DNA from: Brachymonas denitrificans
GTDB lineage: Bacteria; Pseudomonadota; Gammaproteobacteria; Burkholderiales; Burkholderiaceae_C
NCBI RefSeq assembly: GCF_907163135.1
Contig: NZ_CAJQUA010000001.1
Span: 325,001-389,000 of the forward strand
Length of the DNA: 64,000 bases
Reading direction: 5' to 3'
The notes beneath the pieces are model-generated. The model was not told where the DNA came from and did no database searches. It was given only the letters and a program-made list of their open reading frames with translations. This document shows, piece after piece, positions 29,235 to 39,493 of the stretch (position 1 is the stretch's first letter; the number at the start of each line of letters is the position of its first letter). The position numbers were made by a program, and so were the translations under genes.

Positions 29235-30644
29235 TTAGAGCACCCGTCCCGGATTCATGATCCCCTGTGGGTCCAGCGCTTGTTTGATGGCCCGCATCAG
29301 CTGGAGTGCCACGGCGGACTTGTATCTGGGCAGCGTATCGCGCTTGAGCTGGCCGATGCCATGTTCGGCGCTGATGCTGCCGCCAAAGCGGTGCACGGCA
29401 TCGAATACGATACGGTTGATATCCGGCTCCTGTTCGGCCAGAAAGCGCGAAGGATCGACGCCTTCGGGCGCCTGCACGTTGTAGTGCAGATTGCCGTCGC
29501 CCAGATGGCCGAAGTTCACGATGCGCACCGCGGGCACATGGGCGGCCAGCGCGGCATCGGTTTCCTGCACGAACTGCGGGATGGCCGAAATCGGCACGGA
29601 GATGTCCTGCTTGATGTTCAGCCCTTCCTCGGCCTGCGCCAGCGAAATGCTCTCGCGGATGTGCCACAGGGTGTGCGCTTGCGTCAGGTTCTCGGCGACG
29701 ATGGCGTCGGTTACGCAGCCCTGTTCCATGGCCGCCTCCAGCAGCGTTTCGAAGCGCTCGCGGGCATGCGCTTCGCCCTCGAAATCGGCATTCTCCAGCA
29801 GCACGCACCACGGCGTGTCACGGAACAGCGGCACGCGCAGCTGCGGATAGTGCTTGTCCACCAGTGACAGCGCAAACTGGCCCATTATCTCGAAGCCGGT
29901 CAGTCCCGCATGCAGGTGCTGGCGTGCCAGCCCGAGCAGGTCGACCGCAGCCTGCACCGAAGGCACGGCAGCCCAGGCGGTGAGCTGCACGCGCGGCTGC
30001 GGGTAGAGCTTCATGGTCGCGGCGGTGATGACGCCCAGCGTGCCCTCGCTGCCGATGAACAGGTCGCGCAGGTCGTAGCCGGTATTGTCTTTGCGCAGGC
30101 CCTGCAGGCTGCTCCAGATCTCGCCCTGCGGCGTGACCACTTCCAACCCCAGACACAGCTCGCGGCTGTTGCCGTAGCGCAGCACCTGCGTGCCACCGGC
30201 GTTGGCGCCCAGGTTGCCGCCCAGCGTGCAGCTGCCCTCGCTGGCCATGCTCAGCGGAAACAGCCAGCCCGCGTCGGCCGCGGCCTGCTGCACGTTCTGC
30301 AGAATGCAGCCTGCTTCGGCGTTGATGGTCTGGTTGGCCACGTCGATGGCACGGATGGTCTGCATGCGCTGCAGGCTGAGCACGATATTGCGCCCATGAT
30401 CGCGTGGCACGGAGCCGACGACCAGGCCGGTATTGCCGCCCTGCGGCACGATGGCGATCTGCTCCGCTGCACACAGCTTGACCACCTCGGCCACTTCCTG
30501 CGTGCTGCCGGGCTTGACCACGCACAGCGCCAGCCCCTCGTGGCGCTTGCGCCAGTCGCGGCAGTAGGGGGCGGCATCGCTGCCGGTCAGGACGTGGGAG
30601 GCACCGACGATGCGGGCAAAGGAATCCGGAAGTGCGTCTTGCAT
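29235..30644 (-). CDS. FAD-binding oxidase, D-lactate / 2-hydroxyacid dehydrogenase type
   Basis: A 469-residue flavoprotein with an N-terminal FAD-binding (PCMH) domain ([16 protein letters not shown] near residue 67; [17 protein letters not shown]) and a C-terminal oxidase domain ending [10 protein letters not shown]...[12 protein letters not shown]. This is the family of D-lactate dehydrogenase (cytochrome), glycolate oxidase GlcD and D-2-hydroxyglutarate dehydrogenase; the layout fits D-2-hydroxyacid oxidation with electrons passed to the respiratory chain. The exact substrate is not determinable. It diverges from the SulP gene across 80 bp. Confidence 0.88.
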   Translation of the reverse strand: MQDALPDSFARIVGASHVLTGSDAAPYCRDWRKRHEGLALCVVKPGSTQEVAEVVKLCAAEQIAIVPQGGNTGLVVGSVPRDHGRNIVLSLQRMQTIRAIDVANQTINAEAGCILQNVQQAAADAGWLFPLSMASEGSCTLGGNLGANAGGTQVLRYGNSRELCLGLEVVTPQGEIWSSLQGLRKDNTGYDLRDLFIGSEGTLGVITAATMKLYPQPRVQLTAWAAVPSVQAAVDLLGLARQHLHAGLTGFEIMGQFALSLVDKHYPQLRVPLFRDTPWCVLLENADFEGEAHARERFETLLEAAMEQGCVTDAIVAENLTQAHTLWHIRESISLAQAEEGLNIKQDISVPISAIPQFVQETDAALAAHVPAVRIVNFGHLGDGNLHYNVQAPEGVDPSRFLAEQEPDINRIVFDAVHRFGGSISAEHGIGQLKRDTLPRYKSAVALQLMRAIKQALDPQGIMNPGRVL

Positions 30645-30724
30645 GGCGCAATGATACGGCTCTCGAACGCGCCAGGCGGGCAGATAATGCATGCAGGCCA
30701 TGGTGGCGACGTCAAGGATCTGGA

Positions 30725-32434
30725 ATGAACGGAAGCGGGCAGCGATCGGCAATGCCCTTGCAGGGTGAGGGAGGCGCAGCGCGCCGCCTGTTGCTGCGCC
30801 CCCTGCTCGACGACCTGTTCGCCGGGCTGACCGTGGCCGGCGTACTGTTACCCGAGGCGGTGGCCTATGCGGCAATCGCCAACGTGCCTCCGGCCCATGC
30901 CCTGCTCGGGGCGCTGGTGGGGCTGTGCCTCTATCCCTGGTTCGGCAGCAGCCGCTTTGCCATCGTGTCGCCTACCTCGTCGGCTGCTGCGGTATTTGCC
31001 TCTGCCGTGGCGCTGGGTGGGGTGCCGATGGGGCTGGCGCTGGTGATGCTGACCGGCGTGCTGTTTCTGCTGGCCTGGGCGCTGCGGGCTGAATTCCTTG
31101 GCGCGTTCGTTTCGCGGCCGGTGCTGCGCGGCTTTGCCTGGGCGCTGGCACTCACCATCATCCTGCGGCAGGTGCCGCATCTGGCAGGCATGCCTGTATC
31201 CGCACCGGGCTTTTTCTCGTTGCTGGAGCAGCTGTGGCACTACCGCGCGCTGGTGCATGGGCCCAGCCTGGTGTGGGGCTTGGTGGCGCTGCTGTGCTGG
31301 GGGCTCTTCAAGCGCCTGCACCGCTGGCTGCTGGTGCCGCCTTCGCTGCTGATTCTGGTGGCCGGCATCGTGGCGTCGCAGTTGCTGGCACCGGCGCAGG
31401 ACGGTGTTGCACTGGTCGGCGCCATCGAATGGAACTGGGCCGGCTGGCACTGGCCCTGGCCCTGGCCCAGGCTGGCTGATGCCTACTGGCTGCGCGCTGC
31501 AGAAATCGCGCCGGCGCTGCTGGTGATCCTGTTTGCCGAGTCCTGGGGTTCGGTGCGCACGCTGGCGCTGCAGCATGGCGACCGGGTGGCGCCGCGGCGG
31601 GAGCTGCTGGGGCTGGGTCTGGCGAACCTGGCCAGCGGAGCGCTGCAGGGGTTGCCCGTGGGGGCAGGGTTTTCAGCTTCGTCGGCGAACGAGGCTGCAG
31701 GCGGTCGCAGCAAGCTGACGGGACTGGCTGCTGCGCTTGCGCTGGCGCTGCTGCTCTGGCAGGGCCGCGACTGGCTGGCGCTGCTGCCCGTGCCGGTGCT
31801 GGCGGCCGTGGTGATCGGCATTCTGGCGCACAGCCTGTGGCCGCGCACGGTGTTGCATAGCCTGCGCTTGCGCAGCGACACCTGGCTGGCCTGGGTGGCG
31901 GCCGCGGCGGTGCTGGTGTTCGGCGTGCTGTTCGGGCTGCTGCTGGCGGTGGCGCTCTCCGTGCTGCTGGTGCTGCGACGCTTTGCGCGCCCGCTGTGGA
32001 GCGAGCTGGGACAGCTGCCGGGAACGCGGGACTATCTCGACCGCAAGGCGCACCCCGAAACCTTGCGCATGCCGGGCATCACCGTGCTGCGGCCCGAAGA
32101 GCCCGTGTTCTTCGCCAATGCCGAGCGTATCTTCGCCGGCATGCGCGAGCACGCCTTGGCCAGCGGGACGCAGGTTCTGGTGCTGAGCATGGAGTTGTGC
32201 GACACGCTGGATTCCAGCAGCGTGGAGGCGCTGGCCGAACTGGCCCAGGATCTGGGGCACCACGGTTGCACGCTGATGCTGGCGCGCGTCAAGGACCGGT
32301 CGCGCGAGTCGCTGCAGCGGGCCGGGCTGCTTGACGGCAGTGCGGGGCAACTGGTGCCGGTTTTCTGGAGCGTGGATGATGCGGTGCAGGCGGCGCAGCA
32401 GCGGCTGAACTGCCTTGCCGGCGATCTGGTCTAG
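30725..32434 (+). CDS. SulP family anion permease with STAS domain
   Basis: A 569-residue transporter with about 11-12 hydrophobic helices (the LLLRPLLDDLFAGLTVAGVLL start is typical of SulP) and a cytoplasmic STAS domain from about residue 455 (DTLDSSSVEALAELAQDLGH). SulP proteins import sulfate, bicarbonate or other anions. A sulfate ABC importer 6 kb away makes sulfate plausible, but bicarbonate is as likely. The ATG at 30725 has AAGGAT eight bases upstream; the frame is open further 5' without such support. Confidence 0.87.
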   Translation: MNGSGQRSAMPLQGEGGAARRLLLRPLLDDLFAGLTVAGVLLPEAVAYAAIANVPPAHALLGALVGLCLYPWFGSSRFAIVSPTSSAAAVFASAVALGGVPMGLALVMLTGVLFLLAWALRAEFLGAFVSRPVLRGFAWALALTIILRQVPHLAGMPVSAPGFFSLLEQLWHYRALVHGPSLVWGLVALLCWGLFKRLHRWLLVPPSLLILVAGIVASQLLAPAQDGVALVGAIEWNWAGWHWPWPWPRLADAYWLRAAEIAPALLVILFAESWGSVRTLALQHGDRVAPRRELLGLGLANLASGALQGLPVGAGFSASSANEAAGGRSKLTGLAAALALALLLWQGRDWLALLPVPVLAAVVIGILAHSLWPRTVLHSLRLRSDTWLAWVAAAAVLVFGVLFGLLLAVALSVLLVLRRFARPLWSELGQLPGTRDYLDRKAHPETLRMPGITVLRPEEPVFFANAERIFAGMREHALASGTQVLVLSMELCDTLDSSSVEALAELAQDLGHHGCTLMLARVKDRSRESLQRAGLLDGSAGQLVPVFWSVDDAVQAAQQRLNCLAGDLV

Positions 32435-32454
32435 TGCAACGACGGGCGCCTGTC

Positions 32455-32961
32455 TCAGGCCTGCGCCGAGCCTGCGGGTGCGTCAGGCGTTGCAGCGGAG
32501 GGTGCGGTCGCCGCTGCCATCTGGTGGTCGACGTTTGCGTCCGCCTGTGCCAGAGTCTTTGCAAAGAATTGCCGCGCCGCCTGAAAGCGCAGCTTGATGT
32601 GCATCACGCAGGCCACGAACAGCGCCACGCACAGCACGGCTTCCAGCAGGGCGTAGTAGCTGCTCGGCGCACGGTCGCTCCAGGCGCGCACGGCACCTTC
32701 GCAGAAATACAGCCACACCATCAGGCTGAGCCAGCGGTAGGTGTACATGCGGTTCTTGAGCAGGCCGGCCAGCGGCAGGCACAGCGGCAATGCCTTCAGC
32801 GCCAGCCAGGAGCCGCCCGGACGCACCGGCGCCAGCCACAGTTCCCACGCCACCAGCAGCAGCACCAGCGCCAGCAGCAGCCCCACGGCCGCAACACGCG
32901 TACGGCGGATGGCAGGAGTGGGCGGGATCGGCTGCAGGCTGAGGTCGTTGAATTCGTTCAT
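32455..32961 (-). CDS. DUF2069 family membrane protein
   Basis: A 168-residue inner-membrane protein of the DUF2069 family, with four hydrophobic helices (VGLLLALVLLLVAWELWLAP; ALPLCLPLAGLL; SLMVWLYFCEGAVRAWSD; AVLCVALFVACVMHIKL). The C-terminal 30 residues are an Ala/Pro-rich tail. Function unknown. The start is MNEFNDLSLQP at 32961, since upstream in-frame sequence has no ribosome site. Its 5' end faces the YihY gene. Confidence 0.8.
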   Translation of the reverse strand: MNEFNDLSLQPIPPTPAIRRTRVAAVGLLLALVLLLVAWELWLAPVRPGGSWLALKALPLCLPLAGLLKNRMYTYRWLSLMVWLYFCEGAVRAWSDRAPSSYYALLEAVLCVALFVACVMHIKLRFQAARQFFAKTLAQADANVDHQMAAATAPSAATPDAPAGSAQA

Positions 32962-33049
32962 GGAAAAGGATCTGGCAGAAAGCCGCCAGCGGCAGGAGAC
33001 GGCTGCCAAGGCTACCACGAATGCGCTGCCATTGCCGCACAAAGATGGC

Positions 33050-34321
33050 ATGATGGCGGCCATGCAGAAACTGCTTAGACGCTTGCTCGACTTTCATGCG
33101 CGGCTGCCCATGCTGTTGCTGGACTTTCCGTGGCGCGAAACCCTGGCCATGCTGCGCCAGCGTTTCCGCGAGGACCATCTCTCGCTCACCGCCAGCAGCC
33201 TGACCTTCACCACGCTCACGGCCATCGTGCCCTTTTTCGCGGTGGTGCTGTCCATCTTCACGGCCTTTCCGATGTTCGGCAAGCTGCAGCGCGCGCTGGA
33301 ACAGTGGATGGTGCAGAACCTGATCCCCTCGGCCATCGCCAATCCGGTGGTGGAAAGCGTGACCGTGTTCGCCACCCACGCCAAGCAGCTCGGTACGGCG
33401 GGCACCGTATTCTTCGTGCTGACGGCGCTGATGCTGATGTCCAGCATCAACGAGCATCTCAATGCCATCTGGCGCGTGCGCAAGCAGCGTCCGATCGGGC
33501 AGCGCCTGCTCATTTACTGGGCTGCCGTCACCATCGGACCGGTGGTGCTGGGGGCCAGCGTGGCCACTACCTCCTATGTGCTGTCGCTGTCCAAGGGCTG
33601 GATCACGGGCACGCCGGTCGGCACGCCGGGCGGCGTCCAGTTCCTGATCAACACCGTCGAGTTTGCCTTGATGGCGGGGGGCATGGCGGCGCTTTACCAC
33701 TTCGTTCCCAATACGCGCGTGCGCTGGACGCATGCGCTGGCCGGTGGCGTGTTTGCGGCGGCGGGCATTGCGCTGGCGCAGCGCCTGCTGGCGGCCTATC
33801 TGGCACGTGTGCCTTCCTACTCGGTGGTGTATGGCACTTTTGCCACCTTGCCGATCCTGCTGCTGTGGGTTTATCTGGCATGGATCATCATCCTGCTGGG
33901 GGCCGTCATCGCCGCCTATCTGCCCGCCTTGCTGCACGGACTGCGCCGCCGCGGGCAGGGCATGGGCTGGCAGATGCAACTGGCGATCGAGTTGTTGCGC
34001 AAGCTGCACCATGCCCAGCAGATGCCGGCTCGCGGCGTGCCGCTGGAACTGCTGTCGCAGCAATTGCGCGTGGAGGCCCCCCAGCTGGAGCCGGTGCTGG
34101 AAGAACTGGCGGAGTTGCGCTGGGTCGGGCGTCTGGACGAGGCCGATTCGCCCTGGGTGCTGCTGGTGCCCGCGGAAAAAACCCGCCTGGAACCGCTGAT
34201 CGCCCGCTGGCTGCTGCCGCAGACGCCGCAGTTGCAGCCGCTGTGGCACCACACGCTGGCGGACATGACGCTGCTGGACGCGCTCAAGCGCGAGAATGTG
34301 GCGTCCAAGACGGCAGTTTAG
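33050..34321 (+). CDS. YihY/BrkB family inner-membrane protein with C-terminal winged-helix extension
   Basis: About 423 residues. The first 280 form the six-helix YihY/UPF0761 membrane domain (DHLSLTASSLTFTTLTAIVP; SSINEHLNAIWRVRK; YGTFATLPILLLWVYLAW). The family was once called ribonuclease BN in error; its true function is unknown. A C-terminal cytoplasmic part of about 140 residues (IELLRKLHHAQQ...LLSQQLRVEAPQLEPVLEEL) looks like a winged helix. Start is uncertain: ATG at 33050, 33053 or 33062 (MMAAMQKLL) are all in frame with weak ribosome sites. Confidence 0.88.
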   Translation: MMAAMQKLLRRLLDFHARLPMLLLDFPWRETLAMLRQRFREDHLSLTASSLTFTTLTAIVPFFAVVLSIFTAFPMFGKLQRALEQWMVQNLIPSAIANPVVESVTVFATHAKQLGTAGTVFFVLTALMLMSSINEHLNAIWRVRKQRPIGQRLLIYWAAVTIGPVVLGASVATTSYVLSLSKGWITGTPVGTPGGVQFLINTVEFALMAGGMAALYHFVPNTRVRWTHALAGGVFAAAGIALAQRLLAAYLARVPSYSVVYGTFATLPILLLWVYLAWIIILLGAVIAAYLPALLHGLRRRGQGMGWQMQLAIELLRKLHHAQQMPARGVPLELLSQQLRVEAPQLEPVLEELAELRWVGRLDEADSPWVLLVPAEKTRLEPLIARWLLPQTPQLQPLWHHTLADMTLLDALKRENVASKTAV

Positions 34322-34408
34322 GCGGCGCAACATTCAACGCTGGCTGTCTGACGGCTTGGATGCCGCATACTCCGTCACGCTTGGACTGACGCGCATGGCA
34401 AGCTGGCA

Positions 34409-37138
34409 TCAATCCTGCGGGATTGGCTGCATGTTTTCGTCTGCCAGGCCGACCAGCAAGGCTCGCCCATCGGCACGCAGGCGGAATTCTCCGTAGGCGG
34501 CTTGGGCCCAGCGCTCGCCGGTGCCTTCCTTGAAATACCACGCATCCGTGACCAGAACGGTGCGGCCACTCTTGCGGCTGAGCGGCATGCGTCGCTCGTC
34601 GGACGCCAGAGGCGGGCGACGATCGTCCAGTTCCAGCCGTCGTGCGGTGGCCAGGCCGTTCGCGGCACGCTGGAACACCACATGGCGGGCCTGCTCCAGG
34701 CTTTCGTCCATGCCGCCGGTGGGGGTGGCCGGGCCCAGGTCAAACGCCAGTGCCATATAGTCACCCTGCAGCAGGGAGCGTGGATCGACGGGTGCCAGTT
34801 TCACCAGCAAGCGCTCCCCATCGCGGATCAATGCCTCATTGTTCAGCACTCCGGGCAGCAGAATGGCGGCCATTGCGGCAGGAACCAGCAGCACCAGATG
34901 GCGACGCAGCCGATCAGGAGCCGCTGCCGGTGCATGGCTTTCGGGGATGGACAGCATGGAGGCTGACAGCAGCGGTGCCTGGCGGGCCTGGGTGTGTCGC
35001 AGCCAGACTGCGAGCGCGCCTGTGACCAAGGCCAGCCCGATCAGCGAAATTGCCTTGTGCACCAGCAGATAGTCGGTCTGGTAGTAGATGGCCCCGATGA
35101 CCCACGCGACGGCCGCTGCCGCCGCCAGCGCCAGCCGCCAGCGCTGCGTGACGGCAGCCGTGGCCAGGAAACACAGCGGAATGCCCAGCGACGGCAGAAA
35201 CCACGATGCCACCACCAGCAGCACGGCCAGCAGGCCCAGCGCAGGCTGGTGCAGCAGCGGCCAGCGCTGGGCCCCAATGGCATAGGCTGCCGCCGCGAAC
35301 AGGCCGGAACTGAGAGGCAGCCACCATTGCCAGAACTGCAGGCCGGCCGCTTCGGTCCACACATTGTTGCCCCATGCAGTGGGGGTCATGCCCCCGCCGC
35401 CCAGCATGCCGGTCATCATGAAGGTCATGCCGGCGCTGGCAGCCTGTTGCACCAGCACCGTCAGCATCCACCCGGCCCAGAAGGCCTCACGCCGGGCAGC
35501 GAAACGCACCAGCGGCAAGCCCAGCCAGCGTGCGGGGGAGCGCAGCATGGCAAGCGGCCAGATCAGGGCGATCAGGGCGGGCAGCCAGGCCAGCGTCCAG
35601 GTCTGGTCCAGCATCCATAAATCGGTTTGCGCGTAAAGCAGACTCGCGATGACGGCGGGCATCATCCAGCACAAGGCGGCGCCAAGCAGCAACTGCAGCC
35701 ACGGCTCGCGCAGAAAAACCACCAGTCCCATCAGCACGGCGAACAACAGCCACAGGGCTTCCCGCTCACCCCAGAGCGAGCCCGCTCCGATGACCAGGAA
35801 GGCCAGCCCCGTAATCAGCATTGCATACGCCATTTGTTCCAGGAACAGCGGGAGCGTCGGCTGACGCAGCAGCAGCACCGTTCCCGTCGTGAACAACGCT
35901 CCCAGCGTCAGCGCGGCGGAGCTGGTATTCCATGCAAACAGACCGAGCGCGATCACAAAAGGCACCACGGCAAGCCAAGCGCCGAGTGCCGTGAGCAGGA
36001 CCACCGACCAGGGACGCTCGCCGGAATCCGGAACCAGGGCTGCAAGGGCATGTGCCCGCGAGCTCCACCAGCCATGCGCCACGCCCGTATCCAGCGCCGC
36101 AGTCAACGCGATGTCGTTCTCTTGCGGGGCATGCTTCTCGCGTTCGTCGTCAACCGGACGTGTACCTGTCACTGCACGGTAGCGTCGCATGATCCAGGCC
36201 ACGGCACCCGCCAATCCCAGCATCGCGAAGATGCCGAGCAGCATGATGAGAAAAGGGTCGGCATAGCCGGCCAGGCGCAGCAGGCGTTCCGTGAGGAATA
36301 CGAAAAGCAGTACCAGGACCCCGAGGCTGGCGGCACTCAGGATCAGTACGTCGAAATGGCGGCGCGTGCCATACCAGGCAACCATGGCACCGAACAGCAG
36401 CAATCCCGGCAACAGTGCGACGGCATGGCCCATGAGTGTCAGGAACTGCGCCACCGACAGCGAGCCGATCAGCAGGACCGTCCACAGCATGGCCACACGA
36501 TGCGACAGTGCACTGCTGCCCGTGATGCGGCGCCAAGCAGGATACAGCGCGACGCTGACCAGCAGGCTTGCCGCAAACGCCGCGAGCATGGACAGCAATT
36601 GCGGCGCCTCGTAGTTGCTGGCCCACCGGTCCATCTGGGCCCAGGCCCACAGGCTGATGGCCGTGTTGGCAATCAGGCTCCAGGGCATCCACAGGGCGCG
36701 GTGACGCAGGCCCAGGCACAAGGGCAGCGTCAGGCCGGCCCACAGGGCGAACAGCTGCCAGGGATCGGCGCCGGTTTGATAGGTTTGCCCGAAATACGCC
36801 AGCAGCCCGCCTACCGATGCTCCTGCCAGGACGCCCAGGGCAAGGCTGGCGGCCCGGAAACGCGCCAGCGCCCAGCTGCCAACGCTGCTGGCCAGCAACA
36901 GTGCACCCAGCAGGGCAAAATGCACCGGCCGCTCCCACAGTCCCCAGTTGGCTGCAATCCACAGGATCACGCCGAAGCCGGCCATGACAGCGGCGAGCAG
37001 CGTCAACGCCGGCACCGCCAACCGGTTGGCCGCGGCGGGCTGCGCGTCCATGCCCGCGGCGTTGTGAAGGGCTTGTCCTTGCGCGGGATTCAGCCCGAAA
37101 TGCCGGGCCAGGTCGAACAGGTCTTGTCTGAGCGTCAT
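34409..37138 (-). CDS. DUF2157 / DUF4401 / GDYXXLXY membrane protein fusion
   Basis: A 909-residue multi-pass membrane protein. The N-terminal 330 residues fit DUF2157 (MTLRQDLFDLARHFGLNPAQ; GFGVILWIAANW), the central part from about 390 resembles DUF4401 (many helices, FVIALGLFAWN), and the C-terminal 150 residues are a GDYXXLXY domain, visible as GDYMALAFDLG. In many genomes these are two or three adjacent genes; here they are one frame. I count more than 20 hydrophobic helices. The role is unknown. Start MTLRQD is the first codon of the family homology. Confidence 0.85.
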   Translation of the reverse strand: MTLRQDLFDLARHFGLNPAQGQALHNAAGMDAQPAAANRLAVPALTLLAAVMAGFGVILWIAANWGLWERPVHFALLGALLLASSVGSWALARFRAASLALGVLAGASVGGLLAYFGQTYQTGADPWQLFALWAGLTLPLCLGLRHRALWMPWSLIANTAISLWAWAQMDRWASNYEAPQLLSMLAAFAASLLVSVALYPAWRRITGSSALSHRVAMLWTVLLIGSLSVAQFLTLMGHAVALLPGLLLFGAMVAWYGTRRHFDVLILSAASLGVLVLLFVFLTERLLRLAGYADPFLIMLLGIFAMLGLAGAVAWIMRRYRAVTGTRPVDDEREKHAPQENDIALTAALDTGVAHGWWSSRAHALAALVPDSGERPWSVVLLTALGAWLAVVPFVIALGLFAWNTSSAALTLGALFTTGTVLLLRQPTLPLFLEQMAYAMLITGLAFLVIGAGSLWGEREALWLLFAVLMGLVVFLREPWLQLLLGAALCWMMPAVIASLLYAQTDLWMLDQTWTLAWLPALIALIWPLAMLRSPARWLGLPLVRFAARREAFWAGWMLTVLVQQAASAGMTFMMTGMLGGGGMTPTAWGNNVWTEAAGLQFWQWWLPLSSGLFAAAAYAIGAQRWPLLHQPALGLLAVLLVVASWFLPSLGIPLCFLATAAVTQRWRLALAAAAAVAWVIGAIYYQTDYLLVHKAISLIGLALVTGALAVWLRHTQARQAPLLSASMLSIPESHAPAAAPDRLRRHLVLLVPAAMAAILLPGVLNNEALIRDGERLLVKLAPVDPRSLLQGDYMALAFDLGPATPTGGMDESLEQARHVVFQRAANGLATARRLELDDRRPPLASDERRMPLSRKSGRTVLVTDAWYFKEGTGERWAQAAYGEFRLRADGRALLVGLADENMQPIPQD

Positions 37139-37196
37139 GGAACTGTGCTTGCCCAACACGGGAGATGCGGCCCTGGCAGGCCGCACCGGCACCGTG

Positions 37197-38033
37197 TCAC
37201 GCGGTTGCGCGCACCTGCGACATGCCTTTCACCGCTGCCTGGATGGCGCGCAGCACGCCATCCGGAGCCTCGGTCATCAGGCTGTGGCCGGCCGGCAGCG
37301 TGAACACCTGTGACTTGCCAGCGGCGCCGATCAGGCTTCTGGCGGCCTTGGGCGGCGTCATCTGGTCGGCGCTGCCCAGCACGAAGGTGACGGGGCAGTT
37401 CACGCGCGCCATGTCTTCCAGCCCGGTGGCATAGCTGTTGCAGGCATTGAAACCGATGTTGAATACATTGTGCGAGCGGTTGCTGGCCAGCACGTACTGC
37501 ATCAGCGCGCGGGCGCCGCCGTAGGTCCAGCTGCCCACATTGGCGCCCTGGCCCGGCACGGCCGCGCACAGCGTGGAATGCGAGAAGGTGTTGACCATGT
37601 CGATGGCCTTGCCCGGCGCCGAGACCGACATCTCCAGCAGCGCCGGCGATACCGGCATCGGAAACGCTGTGCCCACCAGCACCACCTGCACGACGCGTTG
37701 CGGATCCAGGCTGGCCGCATGCAGCGCAATCAGCGAACCCCAGCTGTGGCCCACCAGCACCGCCTCGGTCACCTGCAGGTCGTCCAGCAGCCCGAGCACG
37801 CTGGCCGCCGCTTCGGCCACGCTGGCCGGCGGCGCGCCGCTGCTGCGGCCATGGCCGGGCAGGTCGATCGCCAGCACGTTGAAACCATGGTTTGCAAAGT
37901 AGCGGCTCTGCAGTGCCCAGACGCTATGGTCGTTCAGCACACCGTGGATGAACACCATGGTCGGCAGATCGGGGTTGTAGTCCTTGCCACCGGTGTACGC
38001 GTACAGCACTTCGTTGTTGACGGTGCGTTTCAT
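37197..38033 (-). CDS. Alpha/beta hydrolase
   Basis: A 278-residue hydrolase with the nucleophile elbow GHSWGS (Ser near residue 96), an oxyanion-hole motif FIHGVLNDHSVW, and the C-terminal catalytic histidine in PAGHSLM. The substrate is unknown; esterase, lactonase or haloperoxidase-like enzymes have this layout. Its ATG overlaps the metY stop (ATGA at 38033-38030), so translation is coupled to metY and a role in sulfur-compound metabolism is possible. Confidence 0.88.
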   Translation of the reverse strand: MKRTVNNEVLYAYTGGKDYNPDLPTMVFIHGVLNDHSVWALQSRYFANHGFNVLAIDLPGHGRSSGAPPASVAEAAASVLGLLDDLQVTEAVLVGHSWGSLIALHAASLDPQRVVQVVLVGTAFPMPVSPALLEMSVSAPGKAIDMVNTFSHSTLCAAVPGQGANVGSWTYGGARALMQYVLASNRSHNVFNIGFNACNSYATGLEDMARVNCPVTFVLGSADQMTPPKAARSLIGAAGKSQVFTLPAGHSLMTEAPDGVLRAIQAAVKGMSQVRATA

Positions 38034-39346
38034 GCCTGGCCTCCTGCTTTTTCTGCCGCTTTCAGGGCGCGTTTCAGATCGTCGATCAGGTCGTCCGGAT
38101 CCTCCAGGCCGATGGACAGGCGGATGGTGCCCTGCGTGATGCCGGCCTGCGCCAGCGCCTCGTTGTCCATGCGGAAGTGCGTGGTGCTGGCCGGGTGGAT
38201 CACCAGGCTGCGACAGTCGCCCACGTTGGCCAGGTGGCTGAACAGCTTGAGCGCCTCGATGAACACCTTGCCCTGCGCGCGGTTGCCGGCGATGTCGAAG
38301 CTGAATACGCTGCCCGCACCGCGCGTGCCATGGCGCAGCAGCTTGCCGGCCAATGCGTGGCTGGGGTGGCTCTCCAGCAGCGGATGGCCCACGCGCGTGA
38401 CGAACGGATGGCTGGCCAGAAACTGCACCACTTTTTCCGTGTTGGCCATATGGCGCTCCATGCGCAGCGGCAGTGTTTCCAGCCCTTGCAGGATCAGCCA
38501 GGCACTGTGCGGGCTGAGCGCCGCGCCAAAGTCGCGCAGGCCTTCGCGGCGCGCGCGCAGCAGGAAGGCCCCGGTGCTGCTTTCCTCGCTGAACACCATG
38601 CCATGAAAACCGTCATAGGGCTCGGTCAGCTCCGGAAACTTGCCGGAGGCCTCCCAGTCGAAGCGTCCGCCGTCGATCACCACGCCGCCCATGACCGTGC
38701 CATGCCCGCTCAGGAACTTGGTGGCCGAATGGTAGACGATGTCTGCGCCCAGCTCCAGCGGCTTCAGCAGATAGGGCGTGGTCAGCGTGGAATCGACCGC
38801 CAGCGGCACGCCGGCCGCATGCGCGATATCGGCCACGGCCGGAATGTCCAGCACATCCAGACCCGGATTGCCCACGGTCTCGCCAAAGAACAGCTTGGTA
38901 TTGGGCTGCACCGCATTGCGCCAGGCTTCCAGATCGCCCGGCGGCACGAAGGTGGTCTCGATGCCGAAGCGCGGCAGCGTGTAGGCCAGCAGGTTGTGGC
39001 TGCCGCCATAGAGCGCGGCGCTGGCAACGATATGGCTGCCCGTGCCCATCAGCGTGCTGATGATCAGGTGCAGCGCGGCCTGGCCGGTGGCCACGGCGAT
39101 GGCGCCCACGCCGCCTTCGAGTGCGGCCATGCGCTGCTCGAGCACGGCGTTGGTCGGGTTGCTGATGCGGGAGTAGACGTGCCCCGCACGCTCCATGTTG
39201 AACAGCGCGGCCGCATGGTCGCTGTCCTGGAACACGAACGAGGTCGTCAGGTGGATCGGAACGGCGCGCGCGCCGGTGGCCGGATCGGGCGTGGCGCCGG
39301 CGTGCAGGGCCAGCGTATCGAAGCCGGGGTTGGCGTAGCCAGGCAT
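38030..39346 (-). CDS. metY: O-acetylhomoserine sulfhydrylase / aminocarboxypropyltransferase
   Basis: A 438-residue PLP enzyme that makes homocysteine from O-acetylhomoserine and sulfide. The internal aldimine lysine lies in HSATKFLSGHG (about residue 208), with YSRISNPTNAVLEQRMAALEGG and ATGQAALHL near the N-terminus, and the length fits MetY better than the shorter MetZ/MetB types. It diverges from the CBS protein across 147 bp; I found no SAM or SAH riboswitch there. It is followed without gap by the hydrolase. Confidence 0.92.
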   Translation of the reverse strand: MPGYANPGFDTLALHAGATPDPATGARAVPIHLTTSFVFQDSDHAAALFNMERAGHVYSRISNPTNAVLEQRMAALEGGVGAIAVATGQAALHLIISTLMGTGSHIVASAALYGGSHNLLAYTLPRFGIETTFVPPGDLEAWRNAVQPNTKLFFGETVGNPGLDVLDIPAVADIAHAAGVPLAVDSTLTTPYLLKPLELGADIVYHSATKFLSGHGTVMGGVVIDGGRFDWEASGKFPELTEPYDGFHGMVFSEESSTGAFLLRARREGLRDFGAALSPHSAWLILQGLETLPLRMERHMANTEKVVQFLASHPFVTRVGHPLLESHPSHALAGKLLRHGTRGAGSVFSFDIAGNRAQGKVFIEALKLFSHLANVGDCRSLVIHPASTTHFRMDNEALAQAGITQGTIRLSIGLEDPDDLIDDLKRALKAAEKAGGQA

Positions 39347-39493
39347 GGGGTCTCCTTCAATGTTTTGTGCCGATTGTGCAAGTGTATATGCTGGGTGCAG
39401 CGGGCTAACACGGAGGAAAATGTCTCCAAATGTGGGCTATATTGATCCTGTTGTTTTGTTTTTCACCGGCCATTCCAGAGACAAGGTGCCAAC

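Noticed and set aside
39347..39493. Possible SAM or SAH riboswitch upstream of metY
   Set aside because: I could not build the stems or find the conserved core of a SAM or SAH riboswitch in this 147-bp gap.
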